DNA from: Loigolactobacillus jiayinensis
Lineage (GTDB): Bacteria; Bacillota; Bacilli; Lactobacillales; Lactobacillaceae
Assembly (NCBI RefSeq): GCF_003946445.1
Contig: NZ_RHOF01000006.1
Span: 1 to 64,000, forward strand
Direction: 5' to 3'
DNA: 64,000 nucleotides
Of the stretch, positions 1 to 8,757 are shown one piece after another; position 1 is the stretch's first letter, and each line of letters opens with the position of its first letter. The notes under the pieces were generated by a model. That model saw nothing but the letters and a program-made list of their open reading frames with translations, was not told the DNA's origin and did not search any database. The position numbers and the translations under genes were made by a program.

Positions 1-49
1 AGAATACCAAGGAATTGGTGGGCTTCATAGACGGTCTGTTATTTACTGC

Positions 50-472
50 TTACGCAGATTGGGCATAATTCACAGGTATATTAGGCTTTGTCACTGGTTG
101 GCTATTATTTTGAATACTTGTAGTACCCACGCTATTAGAACTTGATGGTACCATTGTTGCGGCACTTGTTGCGGCACTTGTTGCGGCACTTGTTGCGGCA
201 CTTGTCTGTGCAGAATTTTTCAACGTTGCTAAATCTGTTGAATTAGTCTTTGTAACCGAATCAGATACTGAATTAGTTGTATTCATAGCTGCTGTATTCT
301 TGCTCACTTGTGTTGTTGCAACTGATGGCTGAACTACCACATCAGCTTGAACAGTGTGACCTGAAGTTAACAATGCACCACTAAACAGAATAACACCCGC
401 TACTACCCAATTCCGACCAGATTTATACATTTTGTAATGAATTTTTTGTTCTGAATTACAAATATGCTTCAA
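50..472 (-). CDS. KxYKxGKxW-type signal peptide surface protein, short and probably truncated
   Basis: The N-terminus carries YKMYKSGRNWV followed by a hydrophobic stretch ending near VQAD, which fits the KxYKxGKxW signal used by large secreted or cell-wall proteins of lactobacilli. The rest is a Ser/Thr/Ala-rich low-complexity linker with four ATSA-type units. The start is TTG at 472, with AGGAGG about 7-8 bases upstream. The protein stops after 140 residues with no catalytic, repeat or LPXTG domain, whereas members of this group are usually many hundreds of residues long. The same frame stays open for the 16 codons left before the window edge, so the TAA at 50-52 may be a nonsense mutation. 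Alternatively it is a genuinely short exported peptide. Function unknown. Confidence 0.6.
   Translation of the reverse strand: MKHICNSEQKIHYKMYKSGRNWVVAGVILFSGALLTSGHTVQADVVVQPSVATTQVSKNTAAMNTTNSVSDSVTKTNSTDLATLKNSAQTSAATSAATSAATSAATMVPSSSNSVGTTSIQNNSQPVTKPNIPVNYAQSA
156..203. repeat. Four perfect 12-bp tandem repeats inside the surface-protein gene
   Basis: The unit GTTGCGGCACTT (plus strand) is repeated four times without change and encodes an Ala/Ser/Thr spacer in the minus-strand gene. The repeat length is a multiple of three, so copy-number change would lengthen or shorten the linker without a frameshift. Confidence 0.9.
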
Positions 473-617
473 CTGATTCCCCTCCTAAATCCAAAACATA
501 CTTTATTGATTCCCGTAAATAGTTTACCACTAAGGCTAAGTGACAATCAAAAACAAATGTATGTATACAGTACGTATGGTGCTAGTTCGTCATAAAATCA
601 AAAAAGTCTAAATTATA

Positions 618-673
618 ATGAAGTGCAACACAAAAGTTAGACAAAGAGTCTAATGATTGTGAGGCACTTCATT
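618..673. repeat. 56-bp imperfect palindrome, possible MITE or terminator
   Basis: The outer arms AATGAAGTGC (618-627) and GCACTTCATT (664-673) are perfect inverted repeats. An inner TTAGAC/GTCTAA pair and a CACA/TGTG pair continue the symmetry. It lies just downstream of the membrane glycosyltransferase that ends at 700 and could terminate it. The nested symmetry is also what a small insertion-sequence remnant would show. No transposase is present. Confidence 0.5.
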
Positions 674-699
674 CCAACTAATGTTTAACAATAGCTTTT

Positions 700-2343
700 T
701 TAATTTCCATCAATTTTTCTAACTAGTAAATAAGGTGCTCCACCAAATGTAATATCAGTGATTTTTTCCCAATTTGGATTAATAAAATTAGGCGCTACTA
801 TAGCCAAATCTCCTGACTTTGCTTTTCCTACCACACTCATATCCTTTAAATAATCATACTTTTTTACCAAGCCCATATTTTTACCAAAATTATCTTTCTG
901 ACCAGAAATTGATAAGTATGTATTATTATCAACCGGTTGCTGAACTAATTTAAAGTACGGAAACATGCGGGATAAATTATTTATAAATAGCCATTTTCCA
1001 TCGAACTTCTTTCTCTGCATAATAGTGTTAATTTTCTCTACTTCTGAGTAAGAAATTTGTTGAGACTCATAAAAGGTTCCTTTTCCACCTACCCCAAAAT
1101 AAGCTTGATTAATAAACCAAACAAAAAGGAGCAGTGGCATTACAGGAATCAAAATCCGAAACTTACCCATATTTTTTATAGTGTTAAAAACTTCATATAG
1201 TCCAAATCCCATCATCACACTAAGATTAATATTTAAAAAATTCCAGTGATTATAATTAGGAATCACGATAAACATTAAGGGTATAAAGGCGACTATATTT
1301 AGACAAATTAATTTTTTGAATTGTCTAACCCTGTGATCAATAGCCATATTGCTGGTAAACATGCCAATTGGAATAAACAATAAAGACCACGGCATTATTG
1401 CCCCAAAAGGTGATACTGAGTTCCAAGCAAGCCCGTCTGTACCTTTAAAATAAACTGAAATACCGTTAAGAGAATTCTTAAGCATTTCAAGTAATAGATT
1501 AGATTGACTAAAATTAATTAGCGATTCGACTCTGTTTGCAGGTAATGGTGGAATATCAAAAAATAAAAACTTACTGGCTGAACTAGCATGAACAACATTT
1601 ACTCTGTACGCAAAATAAATTATTGGCAAAACCAAAATCACTAGGAATACAGAAAACACCAGATACTCTCGTGCGCTTAATAATTTGTTCCGCAAAAAAT
1701 ATATCAGATATAATACACACAAAATGGGAAGGTATATCCAAGCAGTTATGTACCCGTAAGTGGTTAAGGCTAACAACACTGCTCCCATCACCAGATAGAT
1801 GTAACGATGCAAGAAAATCGGAGAAATCAAGCCCAACCATAGCGATAAAACACCAAATAAAAATATGACTGGGGCAACATTAGCATCTAAAATCCAACGA
1901 CTGGAAATAAACGTCCATGGTGTAGTTATAATTGCAATATTAACAAATGTAGCCAGCTTTCTTTGTTTCATTTTAAAGTAAAGCAAAACAAAAAGTAAAA
2001 CTAGTAAACTAAATGTTAATAAAACAAACGGGAACCTAAATACAAGGATACTAAATCCAAAAATTTTAACGAATGGTACTGAAAAAATAGCGTATAAAAC
2101 TGACTGTCCTTGACCCCAGACACTTGAAAGATAAACAGGAAAATGTAGTCCATGAATATCTGTTCCAAAACTAGCAAATGACCTAACCTCATTAGCATAA
2201 TTTACTTCATCAATAAATAATCTAGGCACCGAACCTAAATGGTATGTCAACAAATAAAAATACAGGCAAAAGAAAATAATATTTAAGCACAAAAGATATC
2301 TTTCATGCTTAATAATAAGCTTGATCATCCTTTTTAAAAACAT
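700..2343 (-). CDS. Polytopic membrane glycosyltransferase, GT-C (GT39/ArnT-like)
   Basis: The 547-residue protein has roughly a dozen hydrophobic segments. A FIDEVNYANE segment follows the first transmembrane helix, the position of the acidic catalytic motif in GT-C enzymes that use polyprenyl-phosphate sugars. The C-terminal ~150 residues are soluble and probably face outside. By family it would transfer a sugar from a lipid-phosphate carrier to a surface acceptor, which I cannot identify. The ATG at 2343 starts close to the first helix. It is separated from yfhO upstream by a strong terminator, so it is probably transcribed on its own. The DNA is AT-rich like the rest of 1-12 kb. Confidence 0.6.
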   Translation of the reverse strand: MFLKRMIKLIIKHERYLLCLNIIFFCLYFYLLTYHLGSVPRLFIDEVNYANEVRSFASFGTDIHGLHFPVYLSSVWGQGQSVLYAIFSVPFVKIFGFSILVFRFPFVLLTFSLLVLLFVLLYFKMKQRKLATFVNIAIITTPWTFISSRWILDANVAPVIFLFGVLSLWLGLISPIFLHRYIYLVMGAVLLALTTYGYITAWIYLPILCVLYLIYFLRNKLLSAREYLVFSVFLVILVLPIIYFAYRVNVVHASSASKFLFFDIPPLPANRVESLINFSQSNLLLEMLKNSLNGISVYFKGTDGLAWNSVSPFGAIMPWSLLFIPIGMFTSNMAIDHRVRQFKKLICLNIVAFIPLMFIVIPNYNHWNFLNINLSVMMGFGLYEVFNTIKNMGKFRILIPVMPLLLFVWFINQAYFGVGGKGTFYESQQISYSEVEKINTIMQRKKFDGKWLFINNLSRMFPYFKLVQQPVDNNTYLSISGQKDNFGKNMGLVKKYDYLKDMSVVGKAKSGDLAIVAPNFINPNWEKITDITFGGAPYLLVRKIDGN

Positions 2344-2428
2344 CTCTGCACCTACTTAATTCTAATTTTAGCGAATAGTTTTCAACCGATTTTTCATCAA
2401 TACTCCTTGATCAATAAACTCTAAAAAC

Positions 2429-2466
2429 AAAGCAGGAATATCTGTTCGAAGAGATATTCCTGCTTT
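2429..2466 (-). terminator. Rho-independent terminator after yfhO
   Basis: A perfect 15-bp stem (2429-2443 with 2452-2466) has an 8-base loop. Read on the minus strand, it is followed by a T-rich run directly after the yfhO stop. Confidence 0.85.
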
Positions 2467-2480
2467 AGTCTATATTTCCC

Positions 2481-5195
2481 CTAGTTTTGCTTACGCCTCA
2501 AACTCACCTCAATAAAACAAGCGTAAATCCCTAAACCAATCAAGCTAACACCTGTCACGATAAGGCCTAATTTTAAACCCGCTGGGGTATACTTAAGTAC
2601 AATTTGACTGTTTTCTTTGGTCAACGGTTTGATTGCCATAAGTCCATCCAAGGCCCTATGAACCTTAACTTCTCGACCATTTTCAAAAGCCCGCCATCCT
2701 TGATCATAAGGTAAGCTTAACATTGCAACTTTATGCTTATTTTGCCCTTTTTTCATTACAAAAGAAATTTGCTTTGTTGAAACCTTCAGATGATCAACTT
2801 TATTCTCTTTAATAGCCGATAATTCCGCAGCAACTTTTTGTGAATCTTCACGATAAACAATTGGTTTTAATGTATTAATATCATCTGCTACGTTATTTTT
2901 TGTTCTGATACTCAAATTTACGGTTTGTCCAGCATTAAATTTACCTAAATATGTGATGCCATTTTGTTGCTGCACATTAATTTTTGATAGTTTCTTTCCA
3001 TTAACAAATAACTCCGAATCCAGATTTTGTAACCCATCAATATCAGTTTGCGTACTATTTGAAGTAGGTAGATAAAAATAGAGCTGCCCTGAATTAGCTA
3101 CTTGAATTTGATAATTATGCTGTCCTACTTTCGCTGTTTTACTAGTTGAAACATTCTCCGCACTATAAATTGGCGTTTTTATCGCCAACACCTGATTAAA
3201 GACTTTATTTAAGTATTTAAATGGATCAGAACTAGTATCACGTTTTATTGCATTTGCTGATAATGCCCCTTGATCAACAAGATTTACCAAACCAAGAGCA
3301 TATTTATTTTTGTATATGTTATAACCATGCTCAGAATATACTTTTTCACTATAAGGCGCATTATAACTTAAATTATATCCGCCTAACTGTGAGCCAGCTG
3401 CAGCATTATATATGTTAGGTTCTGCGGCAGAGCCATACAACATAGTTTTCATTGATTTACTACCGTTATGAATAACATATCTAACCCCTAACAAGCTATC
3501 TATTGCAAAGGTTGATCCGTTGTTAAAATTAGTCCACCGCCACCAATTATGATTTTGAAAGTAACCCATTTTTTGCAACAAGTTTATTGTGTCAGGACTT
3601 TCAGCAGAACTATAACTACTCAACCCGTAATAATCAAATAGCAAAGGGTCATTATTTGATCGCTCAAATGTAGTACCAACACGGTAAAAACTTTTTTTTG
3701 TATCTGGCAATTGTTTCAAAGCTTGATTAACTTGGCTAGTATATTTAGCAAAACTATTAATTGAAGTACCCGCAAAATAAGCATGTTTATATGCATTAAA
3801 GCCTAAGTCAGCAACTACTAATAATAATAGCGTTATAGTAGTTAATTTTTTGAAATGATTAGAATAATAAAGTGAAAGTATGATGCCCAAAAAAAGTATT
3901 ATATTGATTGTAATCAGCGGCACCGTTATTGTATCTGAGTTTAACTTACCAAGTAAAAAAGTCCCTAGTACATAGATAAAGATTATATTAGACATGGTCT
4001 TTAAAGTAAGTTTGGTCACGCCACTAAGAATAACTTCATCAGCCACGACAATCAAAAAGAAAGTGAACAAAAAAGTATTACGATTAGGCATACCATTAGG
4101 CAGATTAAAACCATGCCAAATTTGATAAGTACCTTGTATGACCTGTGTCATTACTAAAAATATTAAAAAAGTGGCTGTCGTTATCTTTTCCGGTAATTTA
4201 ATTTTTTTATTAGCAAAATATATAAAACACAAGGATACCACCAACATACCACCATAAAGATATGGATATGCTGGATTACTCGTTACTCCAGAATAGAGCT
4301 GATTCAGCATATCTAATGGTTGAAACATCCCCGTCAGTTGAAAGCGGTACGGGTTGCTTTTTACACTCTGAACGGCTTTTAATCCGGGCAGTAATATCAT
4401 TGCAGATAAGCCGACGCTGATCATACTCGACAATAGTAACTTAAAGAAACTGGTTTTAAGCTGTTGTTTAAGGCTAATATTCCATTTAAACTTAACAATC
4501 AATAAAGAATAAACATAATAAATTGCAATAAATAAGCATAACATAAATCCAATATAATAATTTAATAGGATAGCAAAAAATAATGAAATAATATAAACAT
4601 AAGGTCGTTCATGATTGCTTATTTTTTCTAACCCTAAAATTACAATTGGTAAAAGGATAATCGTATCGGTCCACATAAGGTTAGTCGCATAACTTACTTC
4701 ATAAGTCATTAATGCAAACGAACTAGCAAGACACAAATTAAGTAAGCTATGATTTTGAAATTTATTTTCGTATTTCATTGAACAAAACTTAAAGCTATTT
4801 TGTTGATGATAATTAAGAAAATACAGCATACTGCAACTCAATAAACCTATCTTTATTAAAATTATTAATGTAATTGCAATCGGTAATTTTGCCATTGGAA
4901 AAAATAAAATGATGATATTCAATGGGCTCATTAAGTAGTAAGCAAAAATACCAAAGAAATTACCGCCCATACTCATTGAAAATGAATAAAACAAATCATG
5001 AATATTAGTGAAATGATTCTTGAAATAAGCAAAAAAACTGATGTATTGATTATTTAAATCACTTGTAATTGCTGCGTGATCACCAAATGGAAAAACTCCT
5101 TTGACAAAGAAAACCATTAACATAATAATAATTGGTAGACTAAATGCTGCCAAATATCTAAAAAAAGCATTTCTTAACTTACTCTGCCCACTCAT
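2481..5195 (-). CDS. yfhO: YfhO family membrane protein (GT-C type glycosyltransferase)
   Basis: The 904 residues match YfhO in length and architecture. There are about a dozen N-terminal membrane segments, an early acidic loop (GDHAAITSDLNNQY), a long extracytoplasmic domain from about residue 450, and a last helix near the C-terminus. In Bacillus and Listeria, YfhO-type proteins take GlcNAc or a related sugar from undecaprenyl phosphate and add it to lipoteichoic acid outside the membrane. Its ATG overlaps the gtrA stop (ATGA), and a GT2 lies upstream, which reproduces the CsbB-GtcA-YfhO three-component system in one operon. The acceptor (lipoteichoic acid or another polymer) is inferred. 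Confidence 0.85.
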   Translation of the reverse strand: MSGQSKLRNAFFRYLAAFSLPIIIMLMVFFVKGVFPFGDHAAITSDLNNQYISFFAYFKNHFTNIHDLFYSFSMSMGGNFFGIFAYYLMSPLNIIILFFPMAKLPIAITLIILIKIGLLSCSMLYFLNYHQQNSFKFCSMKYENKFQNHSLLNLCLASSFALMTYEVSYATNLMWTDTIILLPIVILGLEKISNHERPYVYIISLFFAILLNYYIGFMLCLFIAIYYVYSLLIVKFKWNISLKQQLKTSFFKLLLSSMISVGLSAMILLPGLKAVQSVKSNPYRFQLTGMFQPLDMLNQLYSGVTSNPAYPYLYGGMLVVSLCFIYFANKKIKLPEKITTATFLIFLVMTQVIQGTYQIWHGFNLPNGMPNRNTFLFTFFLIVVADEVILSGVTKLTLKTMSNIIFIYVLGTFLLGKLNSDTITVPLITINIILFLGIILSLYYSNHFKKLTTITLLLLVVADLGFNAYKHAYFAGTSINSFAKYTSQVNQALKQLPDTKKSFYRVGTTFERSNNDPLLFDYYGLSSYSSAESPDTINLLQKMGYFQNHNWWRWTNFNNGSTFAIDSLLGVRYVIHNGSKSMKTMLYGSAAEPNIYNAAAGSQLGGYNLSYNAPYSEKVYSEHGYNIYKNKYALGLVNLVDQGALSANAIKRDTSSDPFKYLNKVFNQVLAIKTPIYSAENVSTSKTAKVGQHNYQIQVANSGQLYFYLPTSNSTQTDIDGLQNLDSELFVNGKKLSKINVQQQNGITYLGKFNAGQTVNLSIRTKNNVADDINTLKPIVYREDSQKVAAELSAIKENKVDHLKVSTKQISFVMKKGQNKHKVAMLSLPYDQGWRAFENGREVKVHRALDGLMAIKPLTKENSQIVLKYTPAGLKLGLIVTGVSLIGLGIYACFIEVSLRRKQN

Positions 5196-5623
5196 TTTGC
5201 TCCTCTTTCTTTGAAAATAACTGCCTTACTAAACGCATAGTTTAAAATCACAATCACAAATTGGGTCAGTACCTTAGCAATCACATCATCAATTTTAATC
5301 ATTGAAACCATGACAAACATCGAGCCCATGTCAAAAATCCCCGATAATACACGCATCCATAAAAACAATAAAAATTCTTTTAGAAAAGGTATCAAACCTA
5401 TTGTACGCGATTTAAAAACAAAATACTTGTTAGTGAAAAACGCAAACACAACGGAGAAAAACCAAGCCACTAAATTAGCTAACAAATAATATAAATGCAG
5501 CTGTGAATTAGCCAACCAGAAAACGCCTAAATTTACTATTGTTGTCAGAACGCCGAAAAATATGTAGTTAAATAATGAAATATTTTTGATTAAAAGTTTC
5601 TTACCACTATTAATTAAATTCAT
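5192..5623 (-). CDS. GtrA family membrane protein (lipid-linked sugar flippase)
   Basis: From the ATG at 5623 the product is 143 residues with four membrane helices and the GtrA pattern (FGVLTTIVNLGVF near the start, FTNKYFVF in the middle, LNYAFSKAVIF at the end). A longer reading from further upstream would overlap the preceding gene; the ATG at 5623 has AAAGGTGAT upstream. GtrA proteins are thought to flip polyprenyl-phosphate sugars made by GtrB-type GT2 enzymes. The gene sits between exactly such a GT2 (7-base gap) and yfhO (4-base overlap), which suggests translational coupling. Confidence 0.85.
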   Translation of the reverse strand: MNLINSGKKLLIKNISLFNYIFFGVLTTIVNLGVFWLANSQLHLYYLLANLVAWFFSVVFAFFTNKYFVFKSRTIGLIPFLKEFLLFLWMRVLSGIFDMGSMFVMVSMIKIDDVIAKVLTQFVIVILNYAFSKAVIFKERGAK

Positions 5624-5630
5624 GCCTTGA

Positions 5631-6578
5631 TCACCTTTTTTTCTTTTCATCATGAGTATGATAGTCCTCAATAAAATACAATGGTCTATGTTTTGTTTCC
5701 ATGAACATTCGTGCGAGGTATTCACCGATAACACCCAAGGAAATCATTTGGACACCGCCAAGTAATAAGATTCCAATCATTAAAGATGCATAACCAGAAA
5801 CATCACCTAACCCTGATATTTTTTGAAAAAGAACAATCAACATATAAATAAAACCAAAAAAGGAAACAAGCACACCCATATAAGTTGAAACACGCAACGG
5901 TACCGTAGTATACGCAGTTAATCCGTTGACAGCTAATTTAAGTAATTTTGAAAAACTCCACTTTGTAATTCCACTTTTACGTGGCTGAGCAATGTAAGTG
6001 ATGGCCTTTTTCTTAAAACCAACCCAACCGTATAATCCTTTGGTATAACGTGCCTGCTCTCGCATTGAGGATAAAGCATCAACAACTTTACGATCCAATA
6101 ATCGAAAATCACCTGCATTGGGATAAACTTTTTCTTGAGTCATTTTACCAAGAAGACGATAATAAGTTTTTGAAAACCATATCTTAGTTTTTTTCTCACC
6201 TAGTCGTTCCTTACGAATTGCATACACATCATCAAATCCTTGTTGCCAATAATAGATCATTTCTTTAATAACCGCTGGCGGCTGTTGTAAATCAGCATCA
6301 ATAACGATCACAGCATCGCCTTTAGCGTAATCAAAACCAGCTGTCATCGCGACTTCTTTTCCGTAATTTCGTGATAGGTCTATATATGAGACCCGTGGAT
6401 CCTTCGTGGCCAACTTCTCAACCAATTTCAGTCCATTATCGGAGCTTCCATCATTTACAAACAACATTTCAAAACCAAACGCTGGCAATTCTTTTAAAGT
6501 ACTAGCTAAACTAATATAAAAGTCCCGTAGCCCACTTTCTTCATTGTAAAAAGGAATAACAATCGTAACTGTTTTCAT
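5631..6578 (-). CDS. GT2 polyprenyl-phosphate glycosyltransferase (GtrB/CsbB-like)
   Basis: The N-terminal GT-A domain shows IVIPFYNEE, VNDGSSD, DADLQQPP and a QARYTKGLYGW segment. Two membrane helices follow near residues 230-300, the layout of GtrB/DPM1/CsbB enzymes that make polyprenyl-phosphate sugars at the inner face. The ATG at 6578 is chosen over a longer reading because GGAGGATA precedes it and family members begin with the KTVTIVIPF strand. It is the first gene of the GT2-gtrA-yfhO operon and should supply the lipid-linked sugar. The sugar identity cannot be read from sequence. Confidence 0.85.
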   Translation of the reverse strand: MKTVTIVIPFYNEESGLRDFYISLASTLKELPAFGFEMLFVNDGSSDNGLKLVEKLATKDPRVSYIDLSRNYGKEVAMTAGFDYAKGDAVIVIDADLQQPPAVIKEMIYYWQQGFDDVYAIRKERLGEKKTKIWFSKTYYRLLGKMTQEKVYPNAGDFRLLDRKVVDALSSMREQARYTKGLYGWVGFKKKAITYIAQPRKSGITKWSFSKLLKLAVNGLTAYTTVPLRVSTYMGVLVSFFGFIYMLIVLFQKISGLGDVSGYASLMIGILLLGGVQMISLGVIGEYLARMFMETKHRPLYFIEDYHTHDEKKKR

Positions 6579-6666
6579 CTTATCCTCCAAAAAATTTTCA
6601 ATCGGCACTACAAAATAAAACAACTAGAGCATCCGGTTATTTTCCATAATTTTTTCAGTTTTTGAT

Positions 6667-6675
6667 ATTATATCA
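6667..6675 (-). promoter_or_regulatory. Extended -10 promoter candidate for GT2-gtrA-yfhO
   Basis: On the minus strand TGATATAAT (extended -10, perfect TATAAT) lies about 90 bases upstream of the GT2 ATG. No good -35 stands at the standard distance, which is tolerated with an extended -10. Confidence 0.45.
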
Positions 6676-6861
6676 TTTTCTAATATACGTTAAGTGCTTT
6701 TCAGTCAATATTATCTAAACTGGTTGATACAATTTACTGCTCACGATTGAGTGATACAGGAACAATTCTTATGGCATAAAAGTCCCAAATTGTCAAATCA
6801 AGTGCAGAGCATAGTAATGAATCATAATCATTGATTAACTATTTAATAAGTATAAAATGTC

Positions 6862-6886
6862 ATCTCGAATTCAAGGAGTTCGAGAT
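6862..6886 (-). terminator. Hairpin overlapping the stop of the 6871-8415 gene
   Basis: ATCTCGAA (6862-6869) and TTCGAGAT (6879-6886) form a perfect 8-bp stem that contains the stop codon. On the minus strand a modest T-rich stretch follows. It is a weak terminator candidate. Confidence 0.5.
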
Positions 6887-8415
6887 AGATTATTTGGGGT
6901 ATCTAAAACCGTTTTATTAAAATAAAGTGCCATTAAAATAATTGCACTAGGGAAGACCCCTAATGTATAACGTGGGTTTGCTTCCCAAATTAATAAGAAT
7001 GCAAAATAACCTACGCAATAAATTGCTGAAAACATCACTATTTTATTATGCGCTTTGAAATATCTTATAAAAGATAAGATAAGAACCAAATAAACAATTA
7101 ACTGAGTTGTTTGCATCACTGCATACAACACTAATGCTTCAGGACCATGTTCAAATTGAACAAGCTTTGAACTTCCAGTGCTTAATTCAGCACCAAAATT
7201 TGCAGTTGATTTTAAATCTCCAGAAGACCATGTACTGGAAATTTTTCGCATAATAAATTTAATGAATTCTAATGCAGTTAGTGAACTCAATCTATGCTTT
7301 AATACTTTTATATTTTTTTGTGATACGTCTTGTTTGCTTAATTTTTTATCAGTAAAAAGCTTATCTGTATACTGAAAATCTGTATTATTATACCCACCAA
7401 CAATTATCTTAGCTTTTTGTTCTTTTGATAATTGCTCTGGAATTTTACTGTTCGACGTTCCCATCATCAAATAATGTGTATTTGGAAGACCATAATTATT
7501 ATCTGTATAGATATGCTGACTTGAAACAAATATACTCCAAGTTACTGTTCCCACTATGAATACAACCGCTGGAATAAAAAAACTAATTTTCCTTTTTTTC
7601 GTTTCTATCACTAATAAACTTACTACTAGTGCCAGCACATAAATTAATGCTGTTCCCTTACTTAAATAAGCAATAAAAGCAACAATTGAAGAACTAATTA
7701 ACAACAATAAATTAGAGGATTTAATATATTTGATGAAAAGTAATAAGGAACCACTAATGAAGAAAAGCATTAAAATATCGGTATAGGCAACTGCTACGTG
7801 AAAGAAGATTTGAATTCCCACAAATAATACTTGTATGCTAATAAATAAATTGACGTTATTGATATTAAATTGTTTGAGAACTTTATAGCTTATAAAAATG
7901 GTCAATAAATAGATCCCTAAAAAAACGTTAACTATATAATAAAGATTCGTCCCACCAAACATAATAATTATTCTATATACATAAAGTAATAATAAGTTTC
8001 CTGGGCAATTATACATATAGCTGCCTAAATTAAATTTATTTTTAACCTGTAACGCGGCTTGAAAGGTTAACGCAGAATCATCAATCAGATGTTGAATGTT
8101 ATAGTATCGTATAAATAAATTAAATATGATTATATAAATAATACATTCTATCAGTAAAAGAAAGCGTAATTTGTTATCAGATAAATGAAATTCTTTTTTA
8201 TGAATCAGTTTAATGATTGGAAAAAAAGAAATAGCCGCTAATAAACAAAGTACATTAATTACTTGAATCTTAGATAAACTTGCAGTAGCTCTATACAGTC
8301 CGTAAACATTAAAAGTTCGTGGAAATAAAATTGTACTTGCTATGGCAACTATAAAGCAAAATATAGCTAATGAATAAAAAAAGTATTGGATACTTCTATT
8401 GACCTTACTGATCAT
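6871..8415 (-). CDS. Polytopic membrane protein, putative GT-C glycosyltransferase
   Basis: The product is 514 residues from the ATG at 8415, which has GGAGGAGAT upstream. About a dozen hydrophobic segments are visible, and the first outside loop contains DDSALTFQAALQVKN, an acidic pair in the place expected for PMT-like GT-C enzymes. A soluble loop of about 120 residues follows the seventh or eighth helix. I do not recognise a named family. It lies between the EPS cluster and the GT2-gtrA-yfhO operon, and GT-C enzymes use lipid-linked donors such as that operon would provide, so a surface glycosylation role is likely but inferred. Confidence 0.55.
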   Translation of the reverse strand: MISKVNRSIQYFFYSLAIFCFIVAIASTILFPRTFNVYGLYRATASLSKIQVINVLCLLAAISFFPIIKLIHKKEFHLSDNKLRFLLLIECIIYIIIFNLFIRYYNIQHLIDDSALTFQAALQVKNKFNLGSYMYNCPGNLLLLYVYRIIIMFGGTNLYYIVNVFLGIYLLTIFISYKVLKQFNINNVNLFISIQVLFVGIQIFFHVAVAYTDILMLFFISGSLLLFIKYIKSSNLLLLISSSIVAFIAYLSKGTALIYVLALVVSLLVIETKKRKISFFIPAVVFIVGTVTWSIFVSSQHIYTDNNYGLPNTHYLMMGTSNSKIPEQLSKEQKAKIIVGGYNNTDFQYTDKLFTDKKLSKQDVSQKNIKVLKHRLSSLTALEFIKFIMRKISSTWSSGDLKSTANFGAELSTGSSKLVQFEHGPEALVLYAVMQTTQLIVYLVLILSFIRYFKAHNKIVMFSAIYCVGYFAFLLIWEANPRYTLGVFPSAIILMALYFNKTVLDTPNNLSRTP

Positions 8416-8473
8416 AATCTCCTCCATAAGTATGATACTAAAACCCAACACTAACCGTTCAAGACTAATTTAA

Positions 8474-8507
8474 TTAATAGCTTTATAGGCTTTGGAAAAG
8501 CTATTAA
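8474..8507 (-). terminator. Hairpin downstream of the acyltransferase
   Basis: TTAATAGCTTT (8474-8484) and AAAGCTATTAA (8497-8507) form a perfect 11-bp stem. On the minus strand it is followed by an AT-rich run. It probably ends the Gtf3-Stealth-acyltransferase unit. Confidence 0.55.
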
Positions 8508-8663
8508 TGAACTACTCATACTTATCAATATTTGTTCGTGAAATATAGCTACACAATTGTCATTATCCTACTCTTGATTTCGTTATTTGAAACTTTGAAA
8601 TATGATTTTTTTATAAAAGATTACCTTAGTGACTTCTTCTATCATAGAATTTTAGCTATTCTA

Positions 8664-8757
8664 TTACGGAAATATATATTTGATAATTGGAATTTTTTTA
8701 CCAGCAAGCGTAACCAAAATACACACTGCATAAATTAAAATTGGAAATAAATAGATA
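8664..8757 (-). pseudogene. Frameshifted C-terminal end of the acyltransferase
   Basis: Downstream of the acyltransferase stop at 8735, and partly overlapping it, another minus-strand frame reads YLFPILIYAVCILVTLAGKK and continues with IPIIKYIFP to a TAA at 8664-8666. This is the final membrane helix plus the basic-Pro tail that acyltransferase-3 proteins normally carry. Loss of one base near 8750-8757 would put the gene into the frame that stops early. A sequencing or assembly error could look the same. Confidence 0.75.

Noticed and set aside
156-203. Short repeats considered as a CRISPR array
   Set aside because: Units are 12 bp, contiguous and without spacers, and encode Ala/Ser/Thr residues of the surface protein.
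8532-8738. 68-codon plus-strand frame MFVKYSYTIV...
   Set aside because: It is mostly AT-rich low complexity, overlaps the frameshifted acyltransferase end on the other strand, and has no ribosome binding site.
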